A program made the translations under genes and the position numbers. Below are positions 8,094 to 17,014 of a DNA stretch of 64,000 nt, piece by piece (the first letter of the stretch is position 1; each line of letters begins with the position of its first letter). Below the pieces are notes generated by a model. It made no database searches. It worked only from the letters and a program-made list of their open reading frames with translations, and was not told where the DNA came from. The DNA comes from Vibrio diazotrophicus (lineage in GTDB: Bacteria; Pseudomonadota; Gammaproteobacteria; Enterobacterales; Vibrionaceae): NCBI RefSeq assembly GCF_038452265.1, contig NZ_CP151842.1, forward strand, positions 1,302,001 to 1,366,000. Direction: 5' to 3'.

Positions 8094-8813
8094 TTAAGCT
8101 GCAAGCTGAGCTAAAAAGGTCTCTTTGCGTTCGTTAAAGCGATTCACTAGATCGTCAATTTCACTTTGTTCGTAAGGTTTCAGACCACTTGCAACCATGC
8201 GTTTCACGCCGTGACCGACAACCACGCCTTCTTCTTTAAATGCGAAAGTCATTGTAACTACGCCGCGCTTACCATCCACATCGAAAGTTGCGCCAGTGTA
8301 TTCCACTTCTGGGTGTGTCAGGTCTAGACGATCAAATTCCACTTCCATGCTTTCATAGATAACCAACGGACGCTGAGGGTTAATCATCATCTGTTGTTCT
8401 TCCATCAAAGGCACCATGATATGGGGGAAGTTCATACCAGAGAACTGAACGTAATTAGTAACAACGTGTTCAATGAATGCTGGATTGTGGCTAACTTCAC
8501 CTTCTCGGCTCATGTGCAGATATTCTTTACCTGCTTCATCAACCACGGCGCTCTCTTTTTCGCACTTGTTTTCAATGTGCAGAGCAATACCGTCGTTCAC
8601 CATGCCAGAAAACTTAAAGCGCATCTTTTTGCTGATGCCTTCTTTTTGTAGCAACACTGCGAATAGGAGATCACCCGGTACACAGAAGCGCTTGCTGTCT
8701 TCATCGTGAATAGGGTTGTAGTCACCCGCCACTTTTTTCGCGAAATGGCTAGCTTGTTCGCGAGTGAATTGGAATTGTTTATCTTGGCTTGAGAAGTATG
8801 GTGTTAGAAACAT
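8094..8813 (-). CDS. DUF3581 protein, hot-dog-like
   Basis: The protein has 239 residues and an ATG start. The N-terminal third (FTREQASHFAKKVAGDYNPIHDEDSKRFCVPGDLLFAVLL) matches the DUF3581 family and resembles the MaoC/hot-dog segment A..SGD.NPIH.D........G.L. That similarity suggests a thioester-type binding fold, but I see no evidence of catalysis. No signal peptide or membrane segment is visible, so it is probably cytoplasmic. It is monocistronic, upstream of a short AT-rich gap. The family is found in marine gamma-proteobacteria and its role is unknown. Confidence 0.75.
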   Translation of the reverse strand: MFLTPYFSSQDKQFQFTREQASHFAKKVAGDYNPIHDEDSKRFCVPGDLLFAVLLQKEGISKKMRFKFSGMVNDGIALHIENKCEKESAVVDEAGKEYLHMSREGEVSHNPAFIEHVVTNYVQFSGMNFPHIMVPLMEEQQMMINPQRPLVIYESMEVEFDRLDLTHPEVEYTGATFDVDGKRGVVTMTFAFKEEGVVVGHGVKRMVASGLKPYEQSEIDDLVNRFNERKETFLAQLAA

Positions 8814-8902
8814 AATTTACGCTATTTCACAAAAACTGCGTGGATTATAACTGCTAAAGTTTTTTTAATGGTCCAATCAGTCAAATTAGGTGCAGAACAG
8901 TT

Positions 8903-8925
8903 AAAAAAGAGCCCCGAAGGGCTCT
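8903..8925 (-). terminator. Terminator of the hut operon
   Basis: Stem AGAGCCC / GGGCTCT with a CGAA tetraloop. On the leftward strand it is followed by six T residues, 16 bases after the hutH stop. Confidence 0.88.
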
Positions 8926-8940
8926 AGTTACCGGTTTAGA

Positions 8941-10476
8941 TTATTGAAGACTTGGTAAAATATTTGCTGGCATCAGGTGGTTGTGAACCGCCAGTTCAAG
9001 CAACGTATTCGCTTGTTCAATATCTGGTGAGAAGTAACGGTCTTTATCATAGAACGGTACTTTATCACGCAGGATTTGCTTCGCTTCTTCAACGCGAGCT
9101 GAAGATTTATTCGGTGCGCGGAAATCCAAACCTTGAGCCGACGATAAGTATTCAACCGCCAAGATACCGCGAGTGTTCTCACTCATATCGCGTAGGCGGC
9201 GACCAGCAAAGGTAGCCATAGAGACGTGGTCTTCTTGGTTTGCTGAGGTTGGCAAACTGTCTACAGATGCAGGGTGAGCCAGTGTTTTGTTCTCACTTGC
9301 AAGTGCTGCGGCAGTAACCTGCGCAATCATAAAGCCTGAGTTTACACCGCCGTTATCGACTAGGAACGGAGGCAGTTTGCTCAGTGCGCTGTCGATAAGC
9401 AGAGCCATACGGCGCTCTGACAAGCTACCAATTTCAGCGATAGCAAGCGCTAGGTTATCTGCTGCCATTGCCACAGGTTCAGCGTGGAAGTTACCACCAG
9501 AGATGATGTCGCCATCTTCTGCAAATACCAATGGGTTGTCTGAAACAGAGTTTGCTTCCGTTTGCAGAATATCTGCCGCGTTACGGATTTGAGTTAAGCA
9601 TGCACCCATCACCTGAGGCTGGCAACGCAGTGAATATGGGTCCTGAACCTTTTCACATGAAGTATGTGACTGACCAATTTCACTGGTTTCATCCAGCAAG
9701 TGACGGTATGCCGCTGCTGCGTCAATTTGACCTTGGTGACCGCGTACTTCGTGGATACGGTGATCAAAAGGACGACGGCTGCCGAGTGCGGCTTCAACTG
9801 ACATCGCACCACATACGGTTGCGGAGGCAAACAAGTCTTCTGCCATAAATAGGCCTTCAAGCGCAAACGCTGTTGATGCTTGAGTACCATTGAGCAGAGC
9901 AAGACCTTCTTTTGGAGCAAGAGTGATTGGAGACAAACCAGCAAGCTTCAGTGCTTCTAAGCCCGAGATAATTTCACCATTATGACGCGCTTGACCTTCG
10001 CCAAGAAGAACTGTGCTCATATGAGCCAGAGGTGCTAGGTCACCGGATGCACCGACAGAACCTTTTTTAGGAACACATGGGTAAACTTGGTTGTTAACCA
10101 GCGTCATCAGTGCTTCTAGAACTTCTAAACGAATACCAGAAAAACCACGCGCTAAGCTGTTGATTTTCAGAACCATCATCAGGCGAACGGTTTCGTCTGA
10201 CATGAATTTCCCAATACCTGCCGCGTGAGACAGAACAATACTTCTTTGTAGCGTTTCTAAATCTTCAGGGGCAATTTTGGTGTTTGCTAGCAAACCAAAA
10301 CCTGTGTTGATGCCGTAAACAGTGCGACCTTCAGCAATCACTTGTTCAACTACTTTAGTGCTGCGCTCGATAGCTGGAATGGCTTCTGGATCAAGAGAAA
10401 GAATCACAGGAGAACGGCTAACGTTACGCAGTTGGTTTAGCGTTAGAGTGCCCGGTTTAATGACTAAATTTAACAT
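8941..10476 (-). CDS. hutH: Histidine ammonia-lyase
   Basis: The 511-residue protein has the usual family length. It removes ammonia from L-histidine to give urocanate, the first step of histidine degradation, as a cytoplasmic tetramer. The [14 protein letters not shown] motif holds the Ala143-Ser144-Gly145 triad that cyclises into the MIO electrophile. YGINTGFG near residue 54 and QEDHVSMA in the C-terminal half are active-site motifs. It is the last gene of the leftward hutI-hutU-hutH unit, 11 bases after hutU, and a strong terminator follows. Confidence 0.97.
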   Translation of the reverse strand: MLNLVIKPGTLTLNQLRNVSRSPVILSLDPEAIPAIERSTKVVEQVIAEGRTVYGINTGFGLLANTKIAPEDLETLQRSIVLSHAAGIGKFMSDETVRLMMVLKINSLARGFSGIRLEVLEALMTLVNNQVYPCVPKKGSVGASGDLAPLAHMSTVLLGEGQARHNGEIISGLEALKLAGLSPITLAPKEGLALLNGTQASTAFALEGLFMAEDLFASATVCGAMSVEAALGSRRPFDHRIHEVRGHQGQIDAAAAYRHLLDETSEIGQSHTSCEKVQDPYSLRCQPQVMGACLTQIRNAADILQTEANSVSDNPLVFAEDGDIISGGNFHAEPVAMAADNLALAIAEIGSLSERRMALLIDSALSKLPPFLVDNGGVNSGFMIAQVTAAALASENKTLAHPASVDSLPTSANQEDHVSMATFAGRRLRDMSENTRGILAVEYLSSAQGLDFRAPNKSSARVEEAKQILRDKVPFYDKDRYFSPDIEQANTLLELAVHNHLMPANILPSLQ

Positions 10477-10487
10477 TTATGATGTCC

Positions 10488-12185
10488 TTACTTCAGTTTA
10501 GCCAGCTCTTCATTGAGCATTGGTAGGTCAAGTTTTTGCTCTTTTGCACAGCGTTTTGCGATATCGTAACCGGCATCTGCGTGACGCATAACACCCGTTG
10601 CTGGGTCGTTGTGAAGAACGCGAGCGATACGCTCAGAAGCGTCTTGAGTACCGTCACAACAAATCACCATACCAGAATGTTGAGAGAAACCCATGCCTAC
10701 GCCACCACCGTGGTGCAGAGAAACCCAAGTTGCGCCGCCTGCCGTGTTAAGCAGTGCGTTCAGTAGTGGCCAGTCAGAAACCGCATCTGAACCATCCATC
10801 ATACCTTCGGTTTCACGGTTAGGGCTTGCTACTGAACCTGAGTCTAGATGGTCACGACCAATGACGATAGGGGCTTTAAGTTCGCCATTCTTCACCATTT
10901 CGTTAAATGCCTGACCTAGACGCTCACGATCTTTCAGACCAACCCAACAGATACGAGCTGGTAGGCCTTGGAAGCTGATGCGCTCACGAGCCATATCCAG
11001 CCAGTTGTGTAGGTGAGGGTTATCTGGGATCAGTTCTTTAACTTTTTGGTCTGTTTTGTAGATATCTTCTGGGTCACCAGACAGCGCAGCCCAACGGAAT
11101 GGACCAATACCTTCACAGAATAGTGGGCGGATATAAGCTGGAACGAAACCTGGGAAGTCGAATGCGTTTTCTACGCCTTCTTCCAACGCCATTTGACGGA
11201 TGTTGTTGCCGTAGTCCAGAGTCGCAGCGCCGCGAGCTTGTAGCTCAAGCATTGCACGTACTTGTACCGCCATTGATGCTTTTGCTGCTTTCACTACTTT
11301 TGCTTCGTCGCTGTTACGCATTTCAGCAGCGTATTCCATGCTCCAACCTTGTGGTAGGTAGCCATTTAGCGGGTCGTGTGCAGACGTTTGGTCTGTTACT
11401 ACGTCTGGTGTGATGTTGCGATCAACCAACTTTTGGAAAATATCCGCAGCGTTACCTAGTAGACCGACAGATACTGGCTCATCAGATTCGTTGATGATCG
11501 CTAATGCTTCATCTAGGCTTGTTGCTTTCTTATCAACGTAACGTGTACGTAGTCGGTAATCGATACGTGATTCATCACATTCAACAGCGATCATAGAGAA
11601 ACCAGCCATGGTCGCCGCTAGAGGCTGAGCACCACCCATACCGCCAAGACCGCCAGTCAGAACCCAACGACCTTTTGCTTCGCCGTTGAAGTGCTTTTTA
11701 GCAACCGCAACGAAAGTCTCGTAAGTACCTTGGACGATGCCTTGTGAACCGATGTAGATCCAAGAACCTGCGGTCATTTGTCCGTACATCATCAAGCCTT
11801 CTTTATCCAGCTTGTTGAAGTGCTCCCAGTTTGCCCAGTGAGGAACAAGGTTTGAGTTTGCAATCAGTACGCGTGGGGCATTTTTGTGTGTAGGGAACAC
11901 ACCCACAGGTTTACCTGATTGAACAACCAAAGTTTGGTCTTCTTCTAGGCGCTCTAGAACTTCAACGATTTTGTCGTAACATTCCCAGTTACGCGCAGCG
12001 CGGCCGATACCACCATAAACCACAAGTGCATGTGGGTGTTCGGCTACATCTGGGTCTAAGTTGTTCATCAACATACGAAGCGGCGCTTCAGTTAACCAAG
12101 ATTTTGCACGAAGTGTGGTTCCGTGTGGTGCACGAATAGTGCGGCTAGTATCAAGACGTGAACCTTGGTTTTGGTGCTGCGTCAT
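10488..12185 (-). CDS. hutU: Urocanate hydratase
   Basis: The protein has 565 residues when started at the ATG at 12185, which has AAGGAG seven bases upstream; a longer in-frame form would add 18 residues without such a site. It converts urocanate to imidazolone propionate, using NAD+ as an electrophile. Family features include [13 protein letters not shown], a glycine-rich NAD-binding segment ([15 protein letters not shown]) and, near the C-terminus, [23 protein letters not shown]. It is the middle gene of the hut unit. In related vibrios hutG sits directly upstream, between hutI and hutU, but here only 168 bases separate the two genes. Confidence 0.97.
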   Translation of the reverse strand: MTQHQNQGSRLDTSRTIRAPHGTTLRAKSWLTEAPLRMLMNNLDPDVAEHPHALVVYGGIGRAARNWECYDKIVEVLERLEEDQTLVVQSGKPVGVFPTHKNAPRVLIANSNLVPHWANWEHFNKLDKEGLMMYGQMTAGSWIYIGSQGIVQGTYETFVAVAKKHFNGEAKGRWVLTGGLGGMGGAQPLAATMAGFSMIAVECDESRIDYRLRTRYVDKKATSLDEALAIINESDEPVSVGLLGNAADIFQKLVDRNITPDVVTDQTSAHDPLNGYLPQGWSMEYAAEMRNSDEAKVVKAAKASMAVQVRAMLELQARGAATLDYGNNIRQMALEEGVENAFDFPGFVPAYIRPLFCEGIGPFRWAALSGDPEDIYKTDQKVKELIPDNPHLHNWLDMARERISFQGLPARICWVGLKDRERLGQAFNEMVKNGELKAPIVIGRDHLDSGSVASPNRETEGMMDGSDAVSDWPLLNALLNTAGGATWVSLHHGGGVGMGFSQHSGMVICCDGTQDASERIARVLHNDPATGVMRHADAGYDIAKRCAKEQKLDLPMLNEELAKLK

Positions 12186-12353
12186 GTGAGACTCCTTTTC
12201 ATCATTAATCGATTTGGCCTTTTGAGTGCCAAACATCATTTGGTTTAAGCTCGGTTTCCGTGGAGCTTGAGTAAATCGTTTCTCTGCGTAAGCTGAGATT
12301 TAACTGCGTAGCGGTGAGGGTTTAGCCACTACGCGCAAAAAATTTGTTTAGAG
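12186..12353 (-). other. hutI-hutU gap where hutG is expected; contains a hairpin
   Basis: This 168-base gap holds no gene. On the leftward strand there is a 9-bp stem with one G-U pair (GCGTAGTGG / CCGCTACGC, about 12306-12335) with no T tract after it. It may be an RNA-processing or stability element, or a scar of a lost gene. No remnant of hutG could be read by eye. Confidence 0.5.
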
Positions 12354-13559
12354 TTAGTCGTTGCAGATGGCGCCATCCACGATGCGAGCGTACAAGCGTG
12401 GTACGCCCACTTGGTAACTGAGATCTGCAGGGTGATCGATGTTCCAGATGGATAGGTCAGCGTCGAAACCAACAGAAACCTGACCGCGAGAATCGCCATA
12501 ACCCAGAGCTTTTGCTGCATGGCAAGTCACACCACGCAAACTCTCTTCAGGTGTTAATCCAAACAGAGTGCAGCCCATATTCATCATCAGCGTTAAGTCT
12601 GCAAAGGGAGAGGTGCCTGGGTTGATATCCGTAGCCAAAGCCATAGGAACCTTATGTTGGCGAAGCAGTTCAATCGGTGGCTTTTGCGTTTCGCGTAGGA
12701 AATAGAATGCGCCAGGAAGCAGCATTGCAACCGTGCCCGACTGTGCCAGTGCTTCAACACCCTGTTCATCAAGATATTCAATATGGTCTGCGGATAAGCC
12801 GTTATAGCGAGCGGTTAAAGCTGTTCCGCCGAGGTTAGAAAGCTGCTCTGTGTGACCTTTCACCTTTAAGCCATGCTCGATAGCGCTGCGGAATACTTTT
12901 TCGGTCTGCTCTAGATTAAAGCCAATCGACTCACAGAACACATCCACGCTGGTGGCGAGCTCTTGCTCTGCAACCAGAGGGATTATCTTTTGGCAGATAT
13001 GCTCGATGTAATCGTCTGGGCGGTCTTTATATTCAGGAGGGAGTGCGTGAGCCGCCAGTAACGTTGTTGTGATTTTTATTCGACGATGCTGCTCAAGCTC
13101 TTTCGCGGCTTTCAGCATCTTAATTTCATCTTCCAGTGTCAGGCCATAACCAGATTTCACTTCAACAGAAGTGACACCACTTTGCAGCAGTCCGTCTAAT
13201 CTTGGCAGAGCCGTTTCCACTAACTGGCAAATTGAAGCTTTACGTGTGGCGTTAACGGTAGAAAGAATACCGCCACCTTGCGCTGCGATGGTCTGATAAG
13301 GCACACCTTGCAGACGCATTTCGAATTCATTGGCGCGATTACCTTCAAAGATAAGGTGGGTATGAGCATCAATAAGACCCGGAGTAACCAGCTTACCTGT
13401 GCAATCAACCACAAAGCTATGTATCGTATCGACGCTTTGATTGGTAATGGCTTCAATACGTCCATTCTTGATGACGATCGTTTTCGGCTGACTTGGTTGG
13501 TAGCCTTCGGTTCCAGCTTCCATGCTGGCGATGCGAGCGTTAGTTAAAACGAGTTCCAT
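12354..13559 (-). CDS. hutI: Imidazolonepropionase
   Basis: The 401-residue amidohydrolase-superfamily enzyme opens the imidazolone ring to give formiminoglutamate, the third step of histidine breakdown. Metal ligands are visible: the HxH at residues 66-68 (GLIDAHTHLIFEGNR), then VKGHTEQLSNLGG and LSADHIEYL, and the Asp of LATDINPGT. It is the first structural gene of hutI-hutU-hutH. The promoter lies between it and hutC and contains a perfect HutC-type operator at 13633. Its product would normally be hydrolysed by HutG, which is missing from this cluster. Confidence 0.96.
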   Translation of the reverse strand: MELVLTNARIASMEAGTEGYQPSQPKTIVIKNGRIEAITNQSVDTIHSFVVDCTGKLVTPGLIDAHTHLIFEGNRANEFEMRLQGVPYQTIAAQGGGILSTVNATRKASICQLVETALPRLDGLLQSGVTSVEVKSGYGLTLEDEIKMLKAAKELEQHRRIKITTTLLAAHALPPEYKDRPDDYIEHICQKIIPLVAEQELATSVDVFCESIGFNLEQTEKVFRSAIEHGLKVKGHTEQLSNLGGTALTARYNGLSADHIEYLDEQGVEALAQSGTVAMLLPGAFYFLRETQKPPIELLRQHKVPMALATDINPGTSPFADLTLMMNMGCTLFGLTPEESLRGVTCHAAKALGYGDSRGQVSVGFDADLSIWNIDHPADLSYQVGVPRLYARIVDGAICND

Positions 13560-13632
13560 AACATTCCTACTTCTTTAGACGATCGTTATCGAGTGGGTCG
13601 TAACGTATTGCAGTTTTATTTGTATGTTTAAA

Positions 13633-13642
13633 TGTATATACA
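13633..13642. promoter_or_regulatory. HutC operator upstream of hutI
   Basis: The perfect palindrome TGTATATACA is the core of the known HutC operator. It lies 74 bases upstream of the hutI ATG and 58 bases past the hutC stop, where it can block the hutIUH promoter. HutC is relieved by urocanate. Confidence 0.75.
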
Positions 13643-13699
13643 ATTAATAGTGCAATTGAATGTTTTTATCAAGAAGAATGTTGTGAAAATGTGAGAATT

Positions 13700-14419
13700 T
13701 TATTTCTCGTTTAATAAAACCTTTGACGTGAGTTTATATTTTGAACCCGGATGGTAGAGAAGTGCAGAGCTAACCAACTTGTCTTCACTCCAAGTGCGAC
13801 GGTTAAGAAGTAAACACGGCTCATTGCTGCTCAGTTCCAGAGAGGCTTTGATGTGGCTATCAGGAACGATAGCTTCAACGGTGTGCTCGATAGCGCTTAA
13901 CGGACAGTTCGCTGACAGGTATTGGTTAGGGGTGATTTGCGAAAAATCCTGTTCGAGATAATTCGGCGCATAACGACTGTTTACCCAACGGATTTCAAGT
14001 TGCAATGGTGTGTCATTGGCGTAATGCAGAATTTCACTGTAAAACACATTGCTGCCGACCATAATGCCTAACTTTATCGCGACATTTTCATCAGCAACGA
14101 TAGCACGTTGTTGTAAAACCTTACTGTGGTATTGCTTACCACGGCTTAATACTTCGTCAGCAATATTGCGGATATCTAACAGGGGTGATTCAGCTTTCTC
14201 TTCAGGTACACACACAAAAGTACCTAGGCGAGGGCGGCGTTGCAGTTTACCTTCAGACACCAAATCTCGGATCGCTTTATTCACCGTCATACGGCTGACA
14301 TTAAATTGCTCGGTCAGTTCAAGTTCAGTACTGATGCGGTGACCAACAGGCCAATGACCAGAATTAATCTTGTCGAGAATATAGTGTTTGATCTGTGTAT
14401 AAAGTGGTGATGAAGACAT
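13700..14419 (-). CDS. hutC: Histidine-utilisation repressor, GntR/HutC family
   Basis: The 239-residue repressor has an N-terminal winged helix of the GntR type (residues about 4-70: PLYTQIKHYILDKINSGHW, then TELELTEQFNVSRMTVNKAIRDLVSEGKLQRRPRLGTFV). A UTRA ligand-binding domain follows (about 85-230) and binds urocanate in HutC proteins. I chose the ATG at 14419. Starting at 14449 would put the operator-like TGTATATTCA inside the coding sequence and is less like the family, though the ribosome-binding site at 14419 is weak. It is transcribed toward hutI from its own promoter and is likely autoregulated. Confidence 0.92.
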   Translation of the reverse strand: MSSSPLYTQIKHYILDKINSGHWPVGHRISTELELTEQFNVSRMTVNKAIRDLVSEGKLQRRPRLGTFVCVPEEKAESPLLDIRNIADEVLSRGKQYHSKVLQQRAIVADENVAIKLGIMVGSNVFYSEILHYANDTPLQLEIRWVNSRYAPNYLEQDFSQITPNQYLSANCPLSAIEHTVEAIVPDSHIKASLELSSNEPCLLLNRRTWSEDKLVSSALLYHPGSKYKLTSKVLLNEK

Positions 14420-14438
14420 GCTGTGCTCAAAGTTTAAT

Positions 14439-14448
14439 TGAATATACA
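14439..14448. promoter_or_regulatory. HutC operator upstream of hutC
   Basis: TGTATATTCA on the leftward strand differs by one base from the perfect operator found before hutI. It sits 20 bases upstream of the hutC start, as expected for autorepression. A weaker TGTATAC half-site lies at 14554-14560. Confidence 0.6.
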
Positions 14449-14648
14449 AATACTTTACGACTTAAAAGAAAAATGCAATGGCAGATTTTCTCTTTATGCA
14501 ATTGAAGTAAATAAATTTTTATTTATGTGATAGGGCACAAAGTATCATCTAATTGTATACTCCTTCAATTGTTTGTTTTTGTTCCCGTCCAGCTTAGCTT
14601 TGTTCTATCAAGCTGGATGAGTCACTCCTTTTGCGCTAGAGATAAGTT

Positions 14649-14966
14649 ATGCAATTTCCTACCACAATGACATTTTTCGCCCGTTTTGAAGCCGATATTC
14701 TCTCAGGCAAAAAAGTAATTACTATTCGTGATGAAAGTGAAAAAGACTATCAACCCGGTTCAGTGGTTGATGTAAGCACATTGGAAGAGGGGCGTTGGTT
14801 CTGCCGTTTAAAGATTAAGTCAGTTGACCCCGTACTGTTTTCTGATCTCAATGAATTTCACGCTGAGCAGGAGAACATGACTTTGCCTCAGTTAAAGCAA
14901 GTGATTAATGATATTTATCCGGGAATTGAATCGTTGTACGTGATCCAATACGAGCTAGTGGAATAA
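14649..14966 (+). CDS. yqfB: N4-acetylcytidine amidohydrolase (ASCH domain)
   Basis: The 105-residue protein is a close match to E. coli YqfB (103 residues). It carries the conserved ITFF.RF..DIL.G.KTITIRDESE start and HAEQENMTL..LK.VI.DIYPG end. YqfB is a minimal ASCH-fold enzyme that hydrolyses N4-acetylcytidine to cytidine and acetate. The Lys and Thr of KVITIRDESE and the Glu of HAEQEN match the proposed catalytic residues. It is a single gene, starting just after an A/G-rich leader, and a terminator follows. Confidence 0.92.
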   Translation: MQFPTTMTFFARFEADILSGKKVITIRDESEKDYQPGSVVDVSTLEEGRWFCRLKIKSVDPVLFSDLNEFHAEQENMTLPQLKQVINDIYPGIESLYVIQYELVE

Positions 14967-15005
14967 TGCGCTCACTGTTACAGAGATAAAGTTACAGAGA
15001 TAAAA

Positions 15006-15031
15006 AAACGCCAACCCTAGGGCTGGCGTTT
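15006..15031. terminator. Bidirectional terminator between yqfB and yciU
   Basis: Stem AAACGCCA / TGGCGTTT with an inner CCC-TA-GGG, preceded by an A run and followed by TTT, lies between convergent genes. A 14-bp sequence (GTTACAGAGATAAA) is repeated twice in tandem just before it. Confidence 0.85.
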
Positions 15032-15057
15032 GACACTTGATGATACGGAGATTGCGA

Positions 15058-15378
15058 TTAATCGCGTTTCCACATCATATGACAAGCTTTATGGTCTGGA
15101 TCGAGGCTGATGAGCATTCGTGCGAATACGTCATCCAGTTCATCATTGTCTTCATTGACGAGGCCAATACGGACTTCCGCGTAAGTTTCTTTATCAAATT
15201 CAAAACCTACTTGTTCTACCCAGTCGTCGCCAATTTCTACGACTTCTGCTGCACCGCGATCATCAAATTGAGCGGTGAACAGAATCACATCAACGGGTTC
15301 CAGATTGTCAGGAGCCATTTCTAAGAAAATGTCGTATGCAGCTTCGATTGCGTCGTCTAATGAGATCAATTCAGACAT
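15058..15378 (-). CDS. yciU: Putative double-stranded DNA mimic, YciU/HI1450 family
   Basis: The 106-residue, very acidic protein matches E. coli YciU and H. influenzae HI1450 (DUF440): AYDIFLEMAPDNLEP.DV.LF..QFDDRGAAE......W...V.F..D, ending DHKACHMMWKRD. HI1450 was proposed to mimic DNA through its surface acidic residues and to bind HU. That role is structural inference from the literature and not proven. Its start lies one base after the efpL stop, so the two genes form a tight leftward operon. Confidence 0.88.
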   Translation of the reverse strand: MSELISLDDAIEAAYDIFLEMAPDNLEPVDVILFTAQFDDRGAAEVVEIGDDWVEQVGFEFDKETYAEVRIGLVNEDNDELDDVFARMLISLDPDHKACHMMWKRD

Positions 15379-15379
15379 A

Positions 15380-15946
15380 TTATGCTCGGCTCATGAACTT
15401 ACGTTCAGTCGTGTTGATAACAACGCGCTCGCCACTAGCGATGTATTCTGGAACTTGAACAGTTAAACCAGTAGCAAAACGTGCTGGTTTAGAACGAGCT
15501 GAAGCTGAAGCACCTTTGATTGAAGGGTCAGTTTCTTCGATAACCATTTCAACAGAAGAAGGCAGTTCGATAGCAACAGGTTTGCCATCAACAAGCACAA
15601 CTTGCATACCTTGAATTTCTTCAGTGATGAACAAGCACTCTTCTTCGATGTCTGCTTTCTTGAAGTTGAATTGAGAGTAATCTTCATTGTCCATGAAGAT
15701 GTACTCGTCGCCATCAACGTAAGAAAAAGAGATGTTACGTTTGTTCATGTCAACGGTATCTAGGAAGTCGTCTGACTTGTAACGCTCATCAACACGAGCG
15801 CCAGTGTTTAGATCTGTACAACGTAGTTTGTAGATCTTAGAACCACCACGGCCACCCGGTGTTGTTACTTCGATATCTTTGATTAGTAATGTTTTGCCGT
15901 TTGATACGATCGCAAAACCTTTTTTAAGTTCACTTGCCTTTGGCAT
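15380..15946 (-). CDS. yeiP: Elongation factor P-like protein EfpL (YeiP)
   Basis: The 188-residue protein has the three-domain EF-P layout: a KOW-like N-terminal domain (about 1-65), a central OB domain and a C-terminal OB domain (about 130-188, ending VPEYIASGERVVINTTERKFMSR). The tip loop reads TPGGRGGSKIYK, with an arginine where EF-P carries its modified lysine or arginine. That loop distinguishes the YeiP/EfpL paralogue. EfpL helps ribosomes stalled at polyproline and related motifs. It heads a two-gene operon with yciU. Confidence 0.93.
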   Translation of the reverse strand: MPKASELKKGFAIVSNGKTLLIKDIEVTTPGGRGGSKIYKLRCTDLNTGARVDERYKSDDFLDTVDMNKRNISFSYVDGDEYIFMDNEDYSQFNFKKADIEEECLFITEEIQGMQVVLVDGKPVAIELPSSVEMVIEETDPSIKGASASARSKPARFATGLTVQVPEYIASGERVVINTTERKFMSRA

Positions 15947-16146
15947 GGAGTCTTATCCTTCGTTTTTCGTTTCGGCGCATTATACATATAGCCAAGCTAG
16001 AAAAGGAATATCTGACTGCAACTTGAGATGAGAATAATGCATTAAATTTGTATTTCACGCTTCACAAAGCGTCTAAGCTATTGATTCACGCCCGTGCTTA
16101 AGGGAACATAAACGGCCTCTTCACTCTATGGAGCTAACACTCGTTC

Positions 16147-16914
16147 ATGACGCTTATGGTTATTGACCCTAAACAGCCTTTTCAACCTGAGTTCCAACCC
16201 GCTGTTGACGACTTAGTTCGTTTCTTACGCGCGGGAGTGGGGGACGCATTGCACAGTATCTATCTGTACGGCAGTGTTGCGAGGAAAACAGCAGTAGCGG
16301 GTCAGTCAAATATGGACGTGGTGATTGTTACCAAACGACCTTTTGAAGATCGTAAAGTGACTTTGCTTAATACGATTCGCTGGCGATTCCAAAAGAGCTT
16401 CCCGTTTATAACCGATGTCAATATCAAGACGGCTCTGGTCGACGAGATAGCTACCTTAGACAGCATTTTTACTTGGGGTTTTATGCTCAGACACTGTTGT
16501 GTCTGTGTTTACGGCGACAACTTGGCGGAATGTTTTGGCGATTTTGAACCGAGCTGGGAAATCGCCAAGCACTGGAATATGGATATCTCGGATTGGGTAC
16601 CAGCACTTCGCGCTAAAATAGTGAAAGCCAATACACCTCAAGAGCAGCTAAAAGCACAAAAGCAGATGGCGAAAAAACTGCTGAGAGCAAGTTACTCTCT
16701 TGTTATGTACAAAGATAAGAAGTGGTTTGATGATCCTGTCGAGTGTGGTCAGAACTTCCTCCGCTACCATCCCGAAATGAAGCTAGAAGTTGACCGCTTA
16801 GGTCTGCTATTGAAAGACCGAGTTATCCCCAAGCGCTCTGTGATTGGCTTGCTGGATAGCTTTGGACCTTGGTTGGTTCAGCAGTATCAAAAAACGGAAT
16901 TTCGCATCGGTTAA
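16147..16914 (+). CDS. Nucleotidyltransferase-fold protein with altered active site
   Basis: The 255-residue protein has, near the N-terminus, the pol-beta/MNT signature strand-turn LYGSVARKTAVAGQSNMDVVIVT. GS is at 42-43. The usual SDxD is SNMD at 54-57, so the first catalytic carboxylate is Asn55 and only Asp57 remains. The C-terminal half is helical (LKAQKQMAKKLLRASYSLVMYKDKKWFDDPVECGQNFL), resembling the HEPN-like or four-helix region that follows many such domains. It could be a weak transferase or a binding-only relative. It is a stand-alone gene, with GGAG about a dozen bases before the ATG. Confidence 0.68.
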   Translation: MTLMVIDPKQPFQPEFQPAVDDLVRFLRAGVGDALHSIYLYGSVARKTAVAGQSNMDVVIVTKRPFEDRKVTLLNTIRWRFQKSFPFITDVNIKTALVDEIATLDSIFTWGFMLRHCCVCVYGDNLAECFGDFEPSWEIAKHWNMDISDWVPALRAKIVKANTPQEQLKAQKQMAKKLLRASYSLVMYKDKKWFDDPVECGQNFLRYHPEMKLEVDRLGLLLKDRVIPKRSVIGLLDSFGPWLVQQYQKTEFRIG

Positions 16915-17014
16915 TGATTCGATTAGAAATAAATTTCTCAATATAACGAACTAATTCGATAGTTAATTTTTTGCTGTGCTAACTTTAGAGAGTAGGGGTT
17001 GGTGGAGCAGTTGT

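Noticed and set aside
14521..14540. A CRP-like site (TGTGA-N6-ACAAA) upstream of hutC
   Set aside because: Only one half fits the consensus; too weak to annotate.
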